A DNA stretch of 52,629 bases from the NCBI GenBank assembly GCA_944323625.1, contig CALUTD010000014.1, forward strand, positions 1 through 52,629. Reading direction: 5' to 3'. The position numbers and the translations under genes are program-made. The stretch comes from Candidatus Gastranaerophilales bacterium (GTDB taxonomy: Bacteria; Cyanobacteriota; Vampirovibrionia; Gastranaerophilales; Gastranaerophilaceae). The notes under the pieces were generated by a model. The model was not told the DNA's origin. It did no database searches and was given only the letters and a program-made list of their open reading frames with translations. Shown here piece by piece: positions 10,001 through 17,635 of the stretch (position 1 is the stretch's first letter; each line of letters starts with the position of its first letter).

Positions 10001-10854
10001 TTTTTACCTTGTCTTATATTGTTAAAAAAAGTTTGAGCAACATTATAATAAGGTGATTTATCATTTAAATTAATAATTTTAGGATTATATTTTTTTATAA
10101 AATCGTTAATACCGTTTTTATATGCGCATAAATATCCGCATCTTGAAGAACCGTCTTTATCATAAGCTATCATATAATCCGATAAAAACGGCATAACAGA
10201 ATGAACAAACTCCCAAAAAGAGTAAGGGTACTCATCCGCATCATCAATTAAAAGGTACTTTATATTTTTAAAATATTCTGTATTTTTATAAATTAAAGGA
10301 AGAACAGCAAGCTGCCTGAGATAATCAAAACTTTTATATTTATTTGTTTTTAATTTATATTCGTCAATCGCTTTTTGAGCTTCCGGATAAAAAGTTTCAC
10401 CAAGTATTTCCGAACGTTCTTTTATTTCTTCCTTTGTTAAACAGTTTTGGACAATCAAAGAATAACGCCTGAAAAGCTGGTGAAGAAGATTAACTTTTGA
10501 AATATAATCAGAAAAATCATTTTCTTTAATACTCTGTTTAAAAATAAACTGAGAAACTTCAAGACCGCAAAGATTTGGCTTTTCAATATCTTCAACGCCT
10601 AAAAGATTCGAAATATAATTCCAATTTTCATTAAAAGAGTTATAACATAATCCAAAAAAAGTACTTATTTTTAAATTAAAATTTTTATATTCTTCATTTA
10701 AATTACATAATTTATTTATAAAAATTTCTTTTTTATAAGGGTTTAAAACAATTGTTAAAATATTTTCAGGCAAAATACCCTGTTTTATTAAATCATTGTA
10801 TTTTTTAACAAGCAGATTCGTTTTATCAGTATTTAAACTACCCTGTATTAACAT
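7072..10854 (-). CDS. large UvrD/Rep-type (SF1) helicase with degenerate N-terminal helicase half
   Basis: A 1260-residue protein. The C-terminal half is an SF1 DNA helicase: Walker A AVPGAGKTT (about 642-650), motif II VIEDEAQDS (about 829), a motif V region with TMHKSKGDEFDYVF (about 1158) and motif VI LRLIYVGITRAKK (about 1225). The N-terminal half (about 1-600) looks like a decayed second copy: GSLNTDKT at 5-12 resembles a Walker A lacking the usual Gly-Lys-Thr, and LLIDDADE at 201-208 resembles a Walker B. A paired active and inactive helicase layout recalls AddA/AddB or RexB functions in one chain, but no nuclease cluster is recognised. Likely role in DNA repair or recombination. The following gene, GH13, is 15 bp away. 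Confidence 0.85.
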   Translation of the reverse strand: MLIQGSLNTDKTNLLVKKYNDLIKQGILPENILTIVLNPYKKEIFINKLCNLNEEYKNFNLKISTFFGLCYNSFNENWNYISNLLGVEDIEKPNLCGLEVSQFIFKQSIKENDFSDYISKVNLLHQLFRRYSLIVQNCLTKEEIKERSEILGETFYPEAQKAIDEYKLKTNKYKSFDYLRQLAVLPLIYKNTEYFKNIKYLLIDDADEYPYSFWEFVHSVMPFLSDYMIAYDKDGSSRCGYLCAYKNGINDFIKKYNPKIINLNDKSPYYNVAQTFFNNIRQGKKTSLFDCKDSIKRLDMFENVINDIKNLIKNGVKPCDITIVTPLLDEVLIQEFFSCSDIKFQILSGSQKLIDSDFIKHILYIIKLAENITLKNYELKFLMVKLLKIPYRKCIEIIKEYSKTKELKNYKFDNEKYDFGYTKLYSLTEALKKSKKGLSEEIKIIFANLICENDYDKSKYDFLLKEAQSFETAFENSVKNLTQEFILQMENSVISENSSDIIKINPEKVIISTPQKIADYSLKTKYQLWIDVSNNEWLKQDTGTLYNSWVFNRDWNKKEYTLEDNINLTRDKTARIVRKLMLCAKNSITFYSSLYDNTGNENFNGLSDFIETEKSTKPEFKIIPRPDQKPVLEYKRGKIGIMAVPGAGKTTILLALIIKLIKTGIDSSNIFVLTFMESAAKNFKERIKSALPDTPSLPNISTIHGLALRIIKENGNYTKLGLDENFEICDDDLKEKIIKEIFYKLKINDEKYDDYLRCISVVKLSGNNCFEYSKYKEINDFYNFLNEYNKTLKQNNMIDYDDMLFFALKLLEENPNILNYYQNLCKYVIEDEAQDSTIIQQSLIKLLTGKYNNFVRCGDINQSITSTFTNSSLEGFKEFINKNKKIEMTTSQRCAKPIYTLANRLIQESIADEEKKEAFYNIQIQGTENNPKTDLKPEYKIFETEKEEKDFILSKTKEIFNKDPEATIAILLRLNYQVNEYSDFFNSNGIKTILRTDCPGQKRIYKIILEVLKMLENPLNNKQIHNLAKVYSDNEIYKFSSEDLDFIKNLKEPFIYTDIENTGSESLGQLFWDIDYWLNNSSNTLDIQALNIGLYYSKNTGEKSNVNLIVSLIRRLMIQSENDIIKRMEYYAQKPSSMYRFFDDECKNNKNGINIMTMHKSKGDEFDYVFCPCMNEENYPVSIEHVKLKTGGHFVQTIKNIYTKEGIKLPEMQKKEQINETLRLIYVGITRAKKGLFLSNAKNYLKRKNTHNFDFFNIII

Positions 10855-10913
10855 AAATAAATTTTAATAAAAAAATTAAATATATTCCAGTCAGAGCATT
10901 TAATTTAATTTAA

Positions 10914-11672
10914 TTAAGAATCCAAAACAACATTTCTGTCTATTTCTTTATTATTTGAAACAGGCAATTTTATAGTAAATCCGAATGTATTAAGTCCATC
11001 TTTTTCAGACTTGTATAAAATTTTTGCTTCATTTAATTCTAATAAAGAATTCGATAAATATAAACCTAAACCTGTTGATAAACCATTACACTTTTGAGTA
11101 AAAACTTTATTTTTATCAAAAATACATTTTAATGTTTCATCTGAAATATAATGTCCGTAATTTTTAACTTTAAAAATAAAATCTTTTTTATCAGCCTCGG
11201 TGCAAATATAAATAGTACTGTTTTCTTTACTATGTAAAACCGCATTTATTATAAAATTTGTCATTATTCTTTTTATATGCATTTTATCGGCTGTAATATT
11301 CTGCTGCTTTTGATTTATAAATTTCTCAAATTTTTGGTTTTTAGAATTAAACATTAATTTGTTTTCATTAAAAATGTCTCTAATTAATTCATTAATATTA
11401 AAATTTGTTAAATTTAAAGCAACCTTTGTATTTTCAAATTTATAAAGCCATAACATATTTATTAACATATCCAACATATTATTGCTTGAATTTATAATAT
11501 CTTGTATAAAATTTTTTTGAGATTCATTAACTTCTCCGAAATTTCCTTTTAATAATAGTTCTAAAGCTCTAATTTGCGCAATTGCGGGACTCTTTAAATC
11601 ATGAGTTATAGTAGCAATAATGTTTTTATTATATACTGAAACATTATCAGAACTATTAATGTTTTCGTTCAT
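10914..11672 (-). CDS. cytoplasmic sensor histidine kinase
   Basis: A 252-residue kinase made only of the HisKA dimerisation domain (about 15-85, phospho-acceptor H24 in ATITHDLKSP) and the HATPase domain (about 95-240), with an N box INAVLHSKEN and a G box STGLGLYLSN. There is no membrane segment or input domain, so it must receive its signal through a partner protein. No response regulator is nearby. A short spacer separates it from the helicase gene and it may head that transcript. The 187 bp upstream are AT-rich and shared with the divergent gene at 11860. Confidence 0.88.
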   Translation of the reverse strand: MNENINSSDNVSVYNKNIIATITHDLKSPAIAQIRALELLLKGNFGEVNESQKNFIQDIINSSNNMLDMLINMLWLYKFENTKVALNLTNFNINELIRDIFNENKLMFNSKNQKFEKFINQKQQNITADKMHIKRIMTNFIINAVLHSKENSTIYICTEADKKDFIFKVKNYGHYISDETLKCIFDKNKVFTQKCNGLSTGLGLYLSNSLLELNEAKILYKSEKDGLNTFGFTIKLPVSNNKEIDRNVVLDS

Positions 11673-11859
11673 TTAATAAATAATCTCCTGATTATATAAA
11701 ATAAAGATAATACAATTATCACTAATATTCTATAAGTCAAGTGGCTAGTTATAAAAAAAAATAAACAATACTTAACAAACCTATTTTTAAACATTTATTT
11801 TTATGAGATAATTTAAAAAATTATATAAAATCGTCTGCATAAAATAAAAGGATAAAAAA

Positions 11860-12210
11860 TTGAACGTTTCTAATATCTCTTTTGGGAAAATAACTATTGT
11901 ATCAGGAAAACCATCAAATATAAGATATATAAATGATTTAATTGAAAATGAAAGAAAAAACGGTGAAGTTCTTATGGAAGATGTTACGGATTATTATAGA
12001 AATTCCATGTCAACCGGAATAATTTCACAAGAAGCAAAAAATGGAAATGATATTTTTTTATATGTAACCGGCAACGATATAAACCGTATAAAAAGTAAAG
12101 CGCCTAATTACAGATCTATTGACGGAATAATTTCCAGTTTTAACAGTTACATAAATTCAAAGGGATATTCTATAGATTTTATATTAAAGAGAATAAAAGA
12201 AGACAAATGA
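11860..12210 (+). CDS. hypothetical protein with N-terminal NISFG motif
   Basis: A 116-residue protein not recognised as any named family. It starts at TTG, chosen because AAAGGA lies at good spacing upstream and no ATG fits. Its first residues [10 protein letters not shown] carry a short SFG motif that recurs at the N terminus of other unrelated hypotheticals in this window (25258, 34593, 45517). The remainder is hydrophilic, alpha/beta in look, without Cys or membrane segments. Its stop codon overlaps the mscL start by 4 nt (ATGA), so the two are translationally coupled. Confidence 0.75.
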   Translation: MNVSNISFGKITIVSGKPSNIRYINDLIENERKNGEVLMEDVTDYYRNSMSTGIISQEAKNGNDIFLYVTGNDINRIKSKAPNYRSIDGIISSFNSYINSKGYSIDFILKRIKEDK

Positions 12211-12683
12211 AAAAAGAATTTTTAAAAGATTTTATACAGGAATTTAAAGAATTTGCAATAAAAGGCAATGTTATAGATATGGCAGTGGGTATAATTATAG
12301 GCGGAGCTTTTTCTCCTATCGTTAATTCACTTGTTAAAGATATTATAATGCCTCCTATAGGTTATGTACTTGGAAGTGTTGATTTTTCAAATCTTTATAT
12401 TGCGCTACCTTTTAAAAGTCAACATTATTCAACTCTTCAAGAAGCTCAAGATGCAGGAATAGTTACAATAAATTATGGTTTGTTTATTAACTCTTTAATA
12501 AGCTTTTTAATTGTTTCTTTCTCTGTTTTTATACTTATCAAATTTATTAATAAACTAAAAAGAGAAAAGAAAGAAGAAGTTTGCGAAGAAATTCAAGAAA
12601 CTACAAAAGATTGCCCATTCTGTTGTTCAACAGTTAATATTAATGCAAAAAAATGTCCTTTCTGTACTTCAGACTTAACATAA
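12207..12683 (+). CDS. mscL: large-conductance mechanosensitive channel MscL with zinc-ribbon tail
   Basis: MscL opens under membrane tension and releases solutes during hypo-osmotic shock. The 158-residue protein has the family N terminus [20 protein letters not shown] then TM1 (about 22-45, with [19 protein letters not shown]), a periplasmic loop and TM2 (about 90-113). After the usual cytoplasmic helix (KREKKEEV) comes an added C-terminal zinc ribbon, CPFC at about 136-139 and CPFC at about 150-153, which most MscL proteins lack. The start ATG overlaps the stop of the previous gene. Confidence 0.93.
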   Translation: MKKEFLKDFIQEFKEFAIKGNVIDMAVGIIIGGAFSPIVNSLVKDIIMPPIGYVLGSVDFSNLYIALPFKSQHYSTLQEAQDAGIVTINYGLFINSLISFLIVSFSVFILIKFINKLKREKKEEVCEEIQETTKDCPFCCSTVNINAKKCPFCTSDLT

Positions 12684-12719
12684 TAGCAATTTTTTTTAAA
12701 TTGTGTTTTTATATTTTAT

Positions 12720-12893
12720 ATGGACGAAAAAAAAATTGATAAATTAAATGTTGAACAAGTTAAAAGTTCTCAAAAGGATAATATGAAAAATAATGAAAAA
12801 TTTTTTCATACTAATCCTATTTTAAAAAAATTTTTCGCCGTCAATGAACAAAGTAAAAAGTATAAATTCAGTCTTAAAGATTTATTCAGATAA
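12720..12893 (+). CDS. small hypothetical protein (57 aa)
   Basis: A 57-residue lysine-rich, hydrophilic ORF beginning MDEKKIDKLNVEQVKSSQ and ending KYKFSLKDLFR. There is no clear ribosome site before it. Three nucleotides after its stop is the prmC start, which itself lacks a Shine-Dalgarno sequence, so reading of this ORF may deliver ribosomes to prmC. No family recognised. Confidence 0.5.
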   Translation: MDEKKIDKLNVEQVKSSQKDNMKNNEKFFHTNPILKKFFAVNEQSKKYKFSLKDLFR

Positions 12894-12896
12894 ATA

Positions 12897-13730
12897 ATGT
12901 ACAGAAAAAATTTTATTGATACATATTTAAAAAACAATTTCGATTTTGAAGAAGCAAAATCAGAAGTTGATTTTGCACTTGAAACTCTTTTTAACTATAC
13001 ATATAAAGATTTTATGCTTGGAAAAACTCTTGAAGAATGGCAGCTTTCAAAACTTAAAAAAGTTTTTGATGAAAGAACAAAAACACATAGACCAATTCAA
13101 CAAATTATAGGTCTATCATATTTCTATGGAAGAAAGTTTTTTGTTAATAAATACACTCTTATTCCAAGACCCGAAACCGAATTGTTAGTTTCAAAAGTAC
13201 TTGAACTTGTTAAAAATATTAATTCACCTAAAATTTTAGATATAGGAACAGGAACAGGCTGCATTCCTTTAACTTTAGTACTTGAAAATAATAAAATAAA
13301 AGCGGATTCTGTTGACATATCAACTGAAGCAATTGAAATTGCAAAGAAAAATTCACTTTTTCACAATATTTACAACTCTGTTAATTTTTTTAAATCAAAT
13401 TTATTTGAAAATGTTAAAGATAAATATAATTTAATAGTTTCAAATCCGCCTTATATCCCTATTGAAAATAAAAATAATCTACAAATAGAAGTTAAAGACT
13501 TTGAACCTCCTTGTGCACTCTTTACAACAGATAAACAAGGACTGGAATATTATCAAAAAATTATAAAAAATTCTCAAAAATATTTACTTGATAATGGCTT
13601 CATAGCCTTTGAAGCAGGACAAAATCAACACAAATATATTGTTAATATCTTAAAAGAATTTAATTTTAATAATATTCAGATATACAAAGATTATAATTCA
13701 ATAGAAAGAATTATAACCGCACAAAAATGA
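12897..13730 (+). CDS. prmC: release factor glutamine methyltransferase PrmC (HemK)
   Basis: PrmC methylates the Gln of the GGQ motif in release factors RF1 and RF2 using S-adenosylmethionine. The 277-residue protein has the N-terminal helical domain (about 1-80), the linker IPRPETELLV, the SAM-binding motif ILDIGTGTGCIPLTL (about 112) and the catalytic NPPYIP (about 183). Its length is normal. It starts 3 nt after a 57-residue ORF without its own ribosome site. It is relevant to the G9-stop pilin loci because release factor activity sets the outcome of stop-linked frameshifts; that link is speculation. Confidence 0.93.
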   Translation: MYRKNFIDTYLKNNFDFEEAKSEVDFALETLFNYTYKDFMLGKTLEEWQLSKLKKVFDERTKTHRPIQQIIGLSYFYGRKFFVNKYTLIPRPETELLVSKVLELVKNINSPKILDIGTGTGCIPLTLVLENNKIKADSVDISTEAIEIAKKNSLFHNIYNSVNFFKSNLFENVKDKYNLIVSNPPYIPIENKNNLQIEVKDFEPPCALFTTDKQGLEYYQKIIKNSQKYLLDNGFIAFEAGQNQHKYIVNILKEFNFNNIQIYKDYNSIERIITAQK

Positions 13731-13806
13731 TATTGATTATTACTTTTCTTTTTTATAATTTTGTAGTATAATAAAATTTGTGAGACAAAAAGGAAAGAGG
13801 TAGAAT

Positions 13807-14352
13807 ATGTCAAAATATGTATGCAGTGTATGCGGTTACACGGTTGAAGCGGATAAAGCACCTGAAAAATGCCCTATGTGTGGAGTATCATCAGATAAAT
13901 TTAATCTTGTAGACGAAACAAAAGGCTTAAGCTGGGCAACAGAACATGTAATCGGTGTTGGAAAAGACGTAGACAGCGTTGTATTACAAGGATTAAAAGA
14001 TCATTTTATGGGTGAATGTACAGAAGTCGGAATGTATTTGGCAATGAGCAGACAAGCTGAAAGAGAAGGATACCCTGAAGTTGCAGAAGCATACAAAAGA
14101 TATGCTTATGAAGAAGCTGAACATGCTGCAAAGTTTGCTGAATTATTAGGTGAAGTTGTAACTTCATCAACAAAGAAAAATCTTGAAATGAGAGCTGAAG
14201 CTGAAGCAGGAGCATGTGCGGCAAAAATGGAAATTGCAAAAAGAGCTAAAGAATTAGGGTATGATGCAATTCATGATACAGTCCATGAAATGGCAAAAGA
14301 TGAAGCACGCCATGGACAAGGTTTCCAGGGTTTATTAAAAAGATTATTTTAA
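13807..14352 (+). CDS. reverse rubrerythrin
   Basis: A 181-residue non-heme iron protein with the rubredoxin domain first (C6, C9, C22, C25) and the ferritin-like di-iron four-helix bundle after ([45 protein letters not shown]). This domain order, opposite to classic rubrerythrin, marks the reverse rubrerythrins of anaerobes, which reduce hydrogen peroxide and oxygen with electrons from NADH via rubredoxin-type partners. A good ribosome site (GGAAAGAGG) precedes the ATG and a TATAAT occurs at 13767-13772. It is monocistronic, ending in a strong terminator. Confidence 0.93.
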   Translation: MSKYVCSVCGYTVEADKAPEKCPMCGVSSDKFNLVDETKGLSWATEHVIGVGKDVDSVVLQGLKDHFMGECTEVGMYLAMSRQAEREGYPEVAEAYKRYAYEEAEHAAKFAELLGEVVTSSTKKNLEMRAEAEAGACAAKMEIAKRAKELGYDAIHDTVHEMAKDEARHGQGFQGLLKRLF

Positions 14353-14371
14353 TTTTAAATAAATCGGTTTT

Positions 14372-14405
14372 AAAGGAAGAAGAAAATATCTTCTTCCTTT
14401 TTTTA
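14372..14405 (+). terminator. Rho-independent terminator after reverse rubrerythrin
   Basis: AAAGGAAGAAGA (14372-14383) pairs perfectly with TCTTCTTCCTTT (14389-14400) across a 5-nt loop and runs into T7. Confidence 0.92.
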
Positions 14406-14409
14406 TTAA

Positions 14410-14880
14410 TTACTTATATATAATATAAATAAATATAGAAGTAGTAATAAGCATTTTAAAAAATTGTAGAAAACCATCTGAAGTTATCTATTTATAATAC
14501 TTTTAACCTTGTATAAAACTTGTAGAAATAAGTTCAAAATGTGTTTAAAAAATGTATAAAAATATTATAAATTAATTAAAAAATAAAATAATATAAAAGT
14601 TTTCTAAAATAAATTAGAATTTTATACAACATTTTTATATAGTTTTCTACAGGTTATCTACAGGTAATATATAAAAATTCATGTAAATTTTTGATACAAA
14701 AAAGGCATGCAAATATGCTAATTTATTGTTTTTTATACATGTATAAAAAAACAATTAAAAATAAGTCATGCTCAAAAAATATTTATTACCTGTTCAAAAC
14801 TATAAAATTTATTAAATTCTTTATTAAGATTATATAAAGGCATATAAATCATGTGATAAACTAAAAATATGGGTATTGAG
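14410..14880. other. AT-rich gene-free region with clustered TTWTCTACA boxes
   Basis: About 470 bp with no ORF. It contains TTTTCTACAGG and TTATCTACAGG as back-to-back 11-mers (14643-14664), two reverse copies TGTAGAAAA (14465-14473) and TGTAGAAAT (14521-14529), many TGTATAAAA-like words, and a perfect 22-bp palindrome centred at 14739/14740. TTWTCTACA differs by one base from the DnaA box TTWTCCACA. This could be an origin-like or regulator-binding region, or the long control region of the aminotransferase gene. Confidence 0.4.
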
Positions 14881-14897
14881 AATAAAAGGAGAGAGAA

Positions 14898-16016
14898 ATG
14901 ATACCGATTTTAGATTCAAAACGCCAATATGCAAAAATAGGAAAAGAAATAGAAAAAGAAGTACTGGAAGTTTTAGCATCAGGCTCATATATTTTAGGAA
15001 AACACAATAAAGCATTTCAAACTGAGTTTTCAAATTTTGTAGGAACAAAATATTCAGTAGGCTTAAACTCCGGAACTGATGCTCTTCATTTGGCATTAAG
15101 AGCATTAAATATAGGTAGAGGCGACGAAGTAATAACAACCGCATTCACATTTGTAGCTACCGCAAGTGCAATTGGTTTAGCCGGTGCAACGCCTGTTTTT
15201 GTAGATATAAATCCCGATACTTTTAATATAGATGCAAATAAAATAGAAGCGGCAATAACACCTAAAACAAAAGCTATAATTCCTGTTCATTTATACGGAC
15301 AGCCGGCAGAAATGGATAAAATAATGGATATAGCAAAACGTCATAACCTAAAAGTTGTAGAAGATTGCTGTCAGGCAATCGGTGCTGAATATAAAGGTCA
15401 AAAAGTCGGTTCCTTTGGTGATTTCGGATGTTTTAGTTTTTATCCTACCAAAAATTTAGGCGGTATGGGTGATGGCGGTATGATTACCTGCAATGACGAA
15501 AATCTCTATAACAGAATTTTGGCTTTAAGAAACCATGGCGGTGCCATAAGATATTATCATGATGAATTGGGTGTTAACTCAAGACTAGATGAAATTCAAG
15601 CTGCTATATTAAGAGTTAAAATGAATTATATTAATGATTGGAATGAACAAAGAAGATTTAATGCATACAGATATAATGAATTATTCGCAAAATATCCTGA
15701 AATTGAAACTCCTAAAGAAATTGATAATTCTTACAGTGTTTATCATCAATATACAATTAAAATAGAAAACCGTGATGAAGTTCATAAACTTTTGCAGGAA
15801 AACGGAATTGGCGCAATGATTTATTACCCCGTACCTCTTCATCTTCAAAAACTACATAAAGAACTCGGATATAAGGAAGGTGATTTACCTTATACTGAAA
15901 AAGATACAAAACTTGTTATGTCACTTCCTATGTTTCCTGAATTAACACTTGATGAACAAAAAACTGTTGTTGAAACTGTTATAAAATGTTTAAATATGAC
16001 AAAACAAACGGTATAA
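14898..16016 (+). CDS. DegT/DnrJ/EryC1/StrS family aminotransferase
   Basis: A 372-residue PLP-dependent enzyme that usually transaminates nucleotide-activated keto-sugars for surface polysaccharides or glycans. Family motifs: [14 protein letters not shown] (about 56), [14 protein letters not shown] (about 154), the PLP lysine in [15 protein letters not shown] (about K186), and RNHGG...[12 protein letters not shown]. Length and start are typical; AAAAGGAGAGAG precedes the ATG. No sugar-nucleotide genes lie beside it, so the substrate is open. It ends in a strong hairpin shared with the convergent pilin gene. Confidence 0.92.
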   Translation: MIPILDSKRQYAKIGKEIEKEVLEVLASGSYILGKHNKAFQTEFSNFVGTKYSVGLNSGTDALHLALRALNIGRGDEVITTAFTFVATASAIGLAGATPVFVDINPDTFNIDANKIEAAITPKTKAIIPVHLYGQPAEMDKIMDIAKRHNLKVVEDCCQAIGAEYKGQKVGSFGDFGCFSFYPTKNLGGMGDGGMITCNDENLYNRILALRNHGGAIRYYHDELGVNSRLDEIQAAILRVKMNYINDWNEQRRFNAYRYNELFAKYPEIETPKEIDNSYSVYHQYTIKIENRDEVHKLLQENGIGAMIYYPVPLHLQKLHKELGYKEGDLPYTEKDTKLVMSLPMFPELTLDEQKTVVETVIKCLNMTKQTV

Positions 16017-16030
16017 ATTTATTACAAATA

Positions 16031-16073
16031 AATACAACAACCGCATAAATCTAGGGCGGTTGTTGTATTTTAT
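16031..16073. terminator. bidirectional terminator
   Basis: AATACAACAACCGC (16031-16044) pairs perfectly with GCGGTTGTTGTATT (16056-16069), loop 11 nt, followed by T-rich sequence. It separates the convergent aminotransferase and pilin genes. Confidence 0.88.
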
Positions 16074-16078
16074 TTTTC

Positions 16079-16750
16079 TTATTTTTTTAGATAATTAAAT
16101 ATACAGGAAAAACCTGTTCCTGTTAAAGAACAATCAGATTCTTTTTCTTCGGATGTTTTATCATTGTATGCGGGAACAATTCCATTTTGTGTAATTACTG
16201 TTGCAAAAATGTCTTTACCAACAATATTTGGTTTTGAATCTCCATTTATGTCAAAAAATATAATTGTACCTATATTAGAATTAACACCTACTTGTTCTGT
16301 TAATTCATTAGCACCAAAATTAACATAAGTACCATCATTTAAAATAAAAGTATAAGCATAATCTCCCCATCCTTTTCCGTCACCATTATCTCTCCAATAA
16401 GAATTTCCATTCATTAATTTTGCCTCTTTACTCCAGCATTCACTTGCTTGTTGAGAACCTGCATTTCCACAATATTTTAAAATATTGAAATTAGATTTAA
16501 TATAAGACTCAAGGTTTAAAGCATTACTATAACTATTTTTAAATGCTCCCCAATCTTCCATGTCTAATCCGTCAATTTTTATTTTATTTATTCCCTGCGA
16601 CAATGTAGAATAGATTTTTTTAACCTTAGCTATTGTTGCTTGTTCTGTGTAATAGGCTTGAATTACAGGTACAGTAATAGCAGCGATAATACCTATAACG
16701 ACAAGGGTAATTAAAACTTCCGCTAACGTAAATGATTTTAAAATTTTCAT
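16079..16750 (-). CDS. prepilin-like protein with short leader
   Basis: A 223-residue type IV pilin/pseudopilin-like protein. It has a conventional 6-residue leader MKILKS, then FTLAEVLITLVVIGIIAAIT with Glu at mature position 5, the signature for prepilin peptidase cleavage and N-methylation. The body contains FFDINGDSKPN-x2-GKDIF, shared with the other pilins here, and ends CIFNYLKK rather than in the DGWE-x3-DYP motif. GAGG precedes the start. It has no G tract, so it serves as the in-window control for the G-tract loci. Likely on the cell surface or in a secretion pseudopilus. Confidence 0.88.
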   Translation of the reverse strand: MKILKSFTLAEVLITLVVIGIIAAITVPVIQAYYTEQATIAKVKKIYSTLSQGINKIKIDGLDMEDWGAFKNSYSNALNLESYIKSNFNILKYCGNAGSQQASECWSKEAKLMNGNSYWRDNGDGKGWGDYAYTFILNDGTYVNFGANELTEQVGVNSNIGTIIFFDINGDSKPNIVGKDIFATVITQNGIVPAYNDKTSEEKESDCSLTGTGFSCIFNYLKK

Positions 16751-16855
16751 TATTTAACCTCAAACGTAAAACAAATTTATTATTTGTTAAATATATCTAT
16801 CATAAGTTAAGTATATATAATAGAATTTTTTTTGTCAAATTATTAAAATAAAAAA

Positions 16856-17071
16856 ATGAATCAAGAAAGATTAAGAACACTAGGATTAAACATTAAATTT
16901 GCAAGGATGAAGAAAAATCTGTCACAAGAGGAATTGGCAGAATTAATTGATACATCAAGAACAACAATAAGTATGATAGAAACCGCACGTCAAAATCCTA
17001 CCGTATTAAAAGTTATAGATATTTCAAAGGTATTAAATATTGATATAAATGAACTTATAAAAGATGTGTAA
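16856..17071 (+). CDS. XRE family helix-turn-helix regulator
   Basis: A 71-residue single-domain repressor-like protein. The helix-turn-helix is LSQEELAELIDTSRTTISMI (about 22-41), followed by ETARQNPTVLKVIDISKVLN, the usual XRE layout. Such small proteins bind DNA as dimers and often repress themselves. It lies divergent to the pilin gene at 16750, sharing about 100 bp of upstream DNA, and 27 bp before the next ORF, so either is a candidate target. Only AAAATAAAAAA precedes the ATG, a poor ribosome site. Confidence 0.88.
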   Translation: MNQERLRTLGLNIKFARMKKNLSQEELAELIDTSRTTISMIETARQNPTVLKVIDISKVLNIDINELIKDV

Positions 17072-17098
17072 ATAAAATTTTAAGTATATAATTTCTAT

Positions 17099-17398
17099 AT
17101 GATATTAAAAGAGTTTTCAAAATTTTTGCAGGAAAATAGGGAAAAAAATTCAGTTAATCTTTTAAATGAATGGCTTATTGAAAGATTAACAAAACCCTCT
17201 TTAAATAAAGTTGATAATGTTATAAAAACAGAATTGTATTATGCAAAAAACAGTAACGGAAAAACTTTAATAATAGCCAAAAGTGATACGGGAAGAACTC
17301 TTTTAAACGCATTATATAATTTTTCATTAAGCTATGAACAGTATAAAATGGCAAAATTTTTACATGATAAAAAAAGTAGTGATTTTAAACAAAAATAA
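17099..17398 (+). CDS. hypothetical protein
   Basis: A 99-residue hydrophilic protein of unknown family, helical at both ends, with a central stretch ELYYAKNSNGKTLIIAKSDT that looks like a beta hairpin. It begins 27 bp after the XRE gene, without a clear Shine-Dalgarno sequence, and is likely co-transcribed with it. The pairing with a one-domain repressor raises the possibility of a toxin-antitoxin-like unit, but nothing in the sequence identifies a toxin fold. Confidence 0.65.
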   Translation: MILKEFSKFLQENREKNSVNLLNEWLIERLTKPSLNKVDNVIKTELYYAKNSNGKTLIIAKSDTGRTLLNALYNFSLSYEQYKMAKFLHDKKSSDFKQK

Positions 17399-17459
17399 AT
17401 ATTGATTTTTATTTAGATGATAACTATAATTTAAATAAAAAATAAAAGGATATATTATT

Positions 17460-17565
17460 ATGAATAAAATCTGCTACGGGGGGGGGTAAATTAACTCCTA
17501 AAAATAAAGAAATAATATTTTATATAAAAAATAAAACAGAATTTATATTTAGTAAAAAATATTGA
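17460..17565 (+). pseudogene. orphan G-tract leader ORF
   Basis: AAAGGA precedes ATG AAT AAA ATC TGC TAC, then nine G (17478-17486) and TAA: the same start-G9-stop module as the four G-tract pilin genes but two codons shorter. The +1 frame runs only 25 codons beyond the G run, to TGA at 17563-17565, and does not reach a prepilin motif. A terminator-like hairpin covers its end. The next gene is a pilin with its own ordinary leader. It is either a decayed pilin gene whose body was lost, or a short regulatory leader peptide for the downstream pilin. Confidence 0.6.
17478..17486 (+). promoter_or_regulatory. G9 site, orphan leader
   Basis: TGCTACGGGGGGGGGTAA. Same run length and same immediate stop as at the four pilin loci. 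Confidence 0.7.
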
Positions 17566-17576
17566 TTCTGTTTTTT
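17533..17576 (+). terminator. terminator or attenuator hairpin
   Basis: AAAACAGAAT (17533-17542) pairs with ATTCTGTTTT (17565-17574) and continues into T6. The loop is long (22 nt). It lies between the orphan G9 leader and the next pilin gene, and could end leader transcripts or act as an attenuator. Confidence 0.55.
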
Positions 17577-17635
17577 GTTTAATTATTTATATATATTGGT
17601 ATATAATTATTATTATATAAAGAAAGGTTTAATTA

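Noticed and set aside
17099-17398. Toxin-antitoxin pair with the XRE gene
   Set aside because: Order and size are suggestive, but no toxin fold or active-site residues are visible, so it is left as hypothetical.
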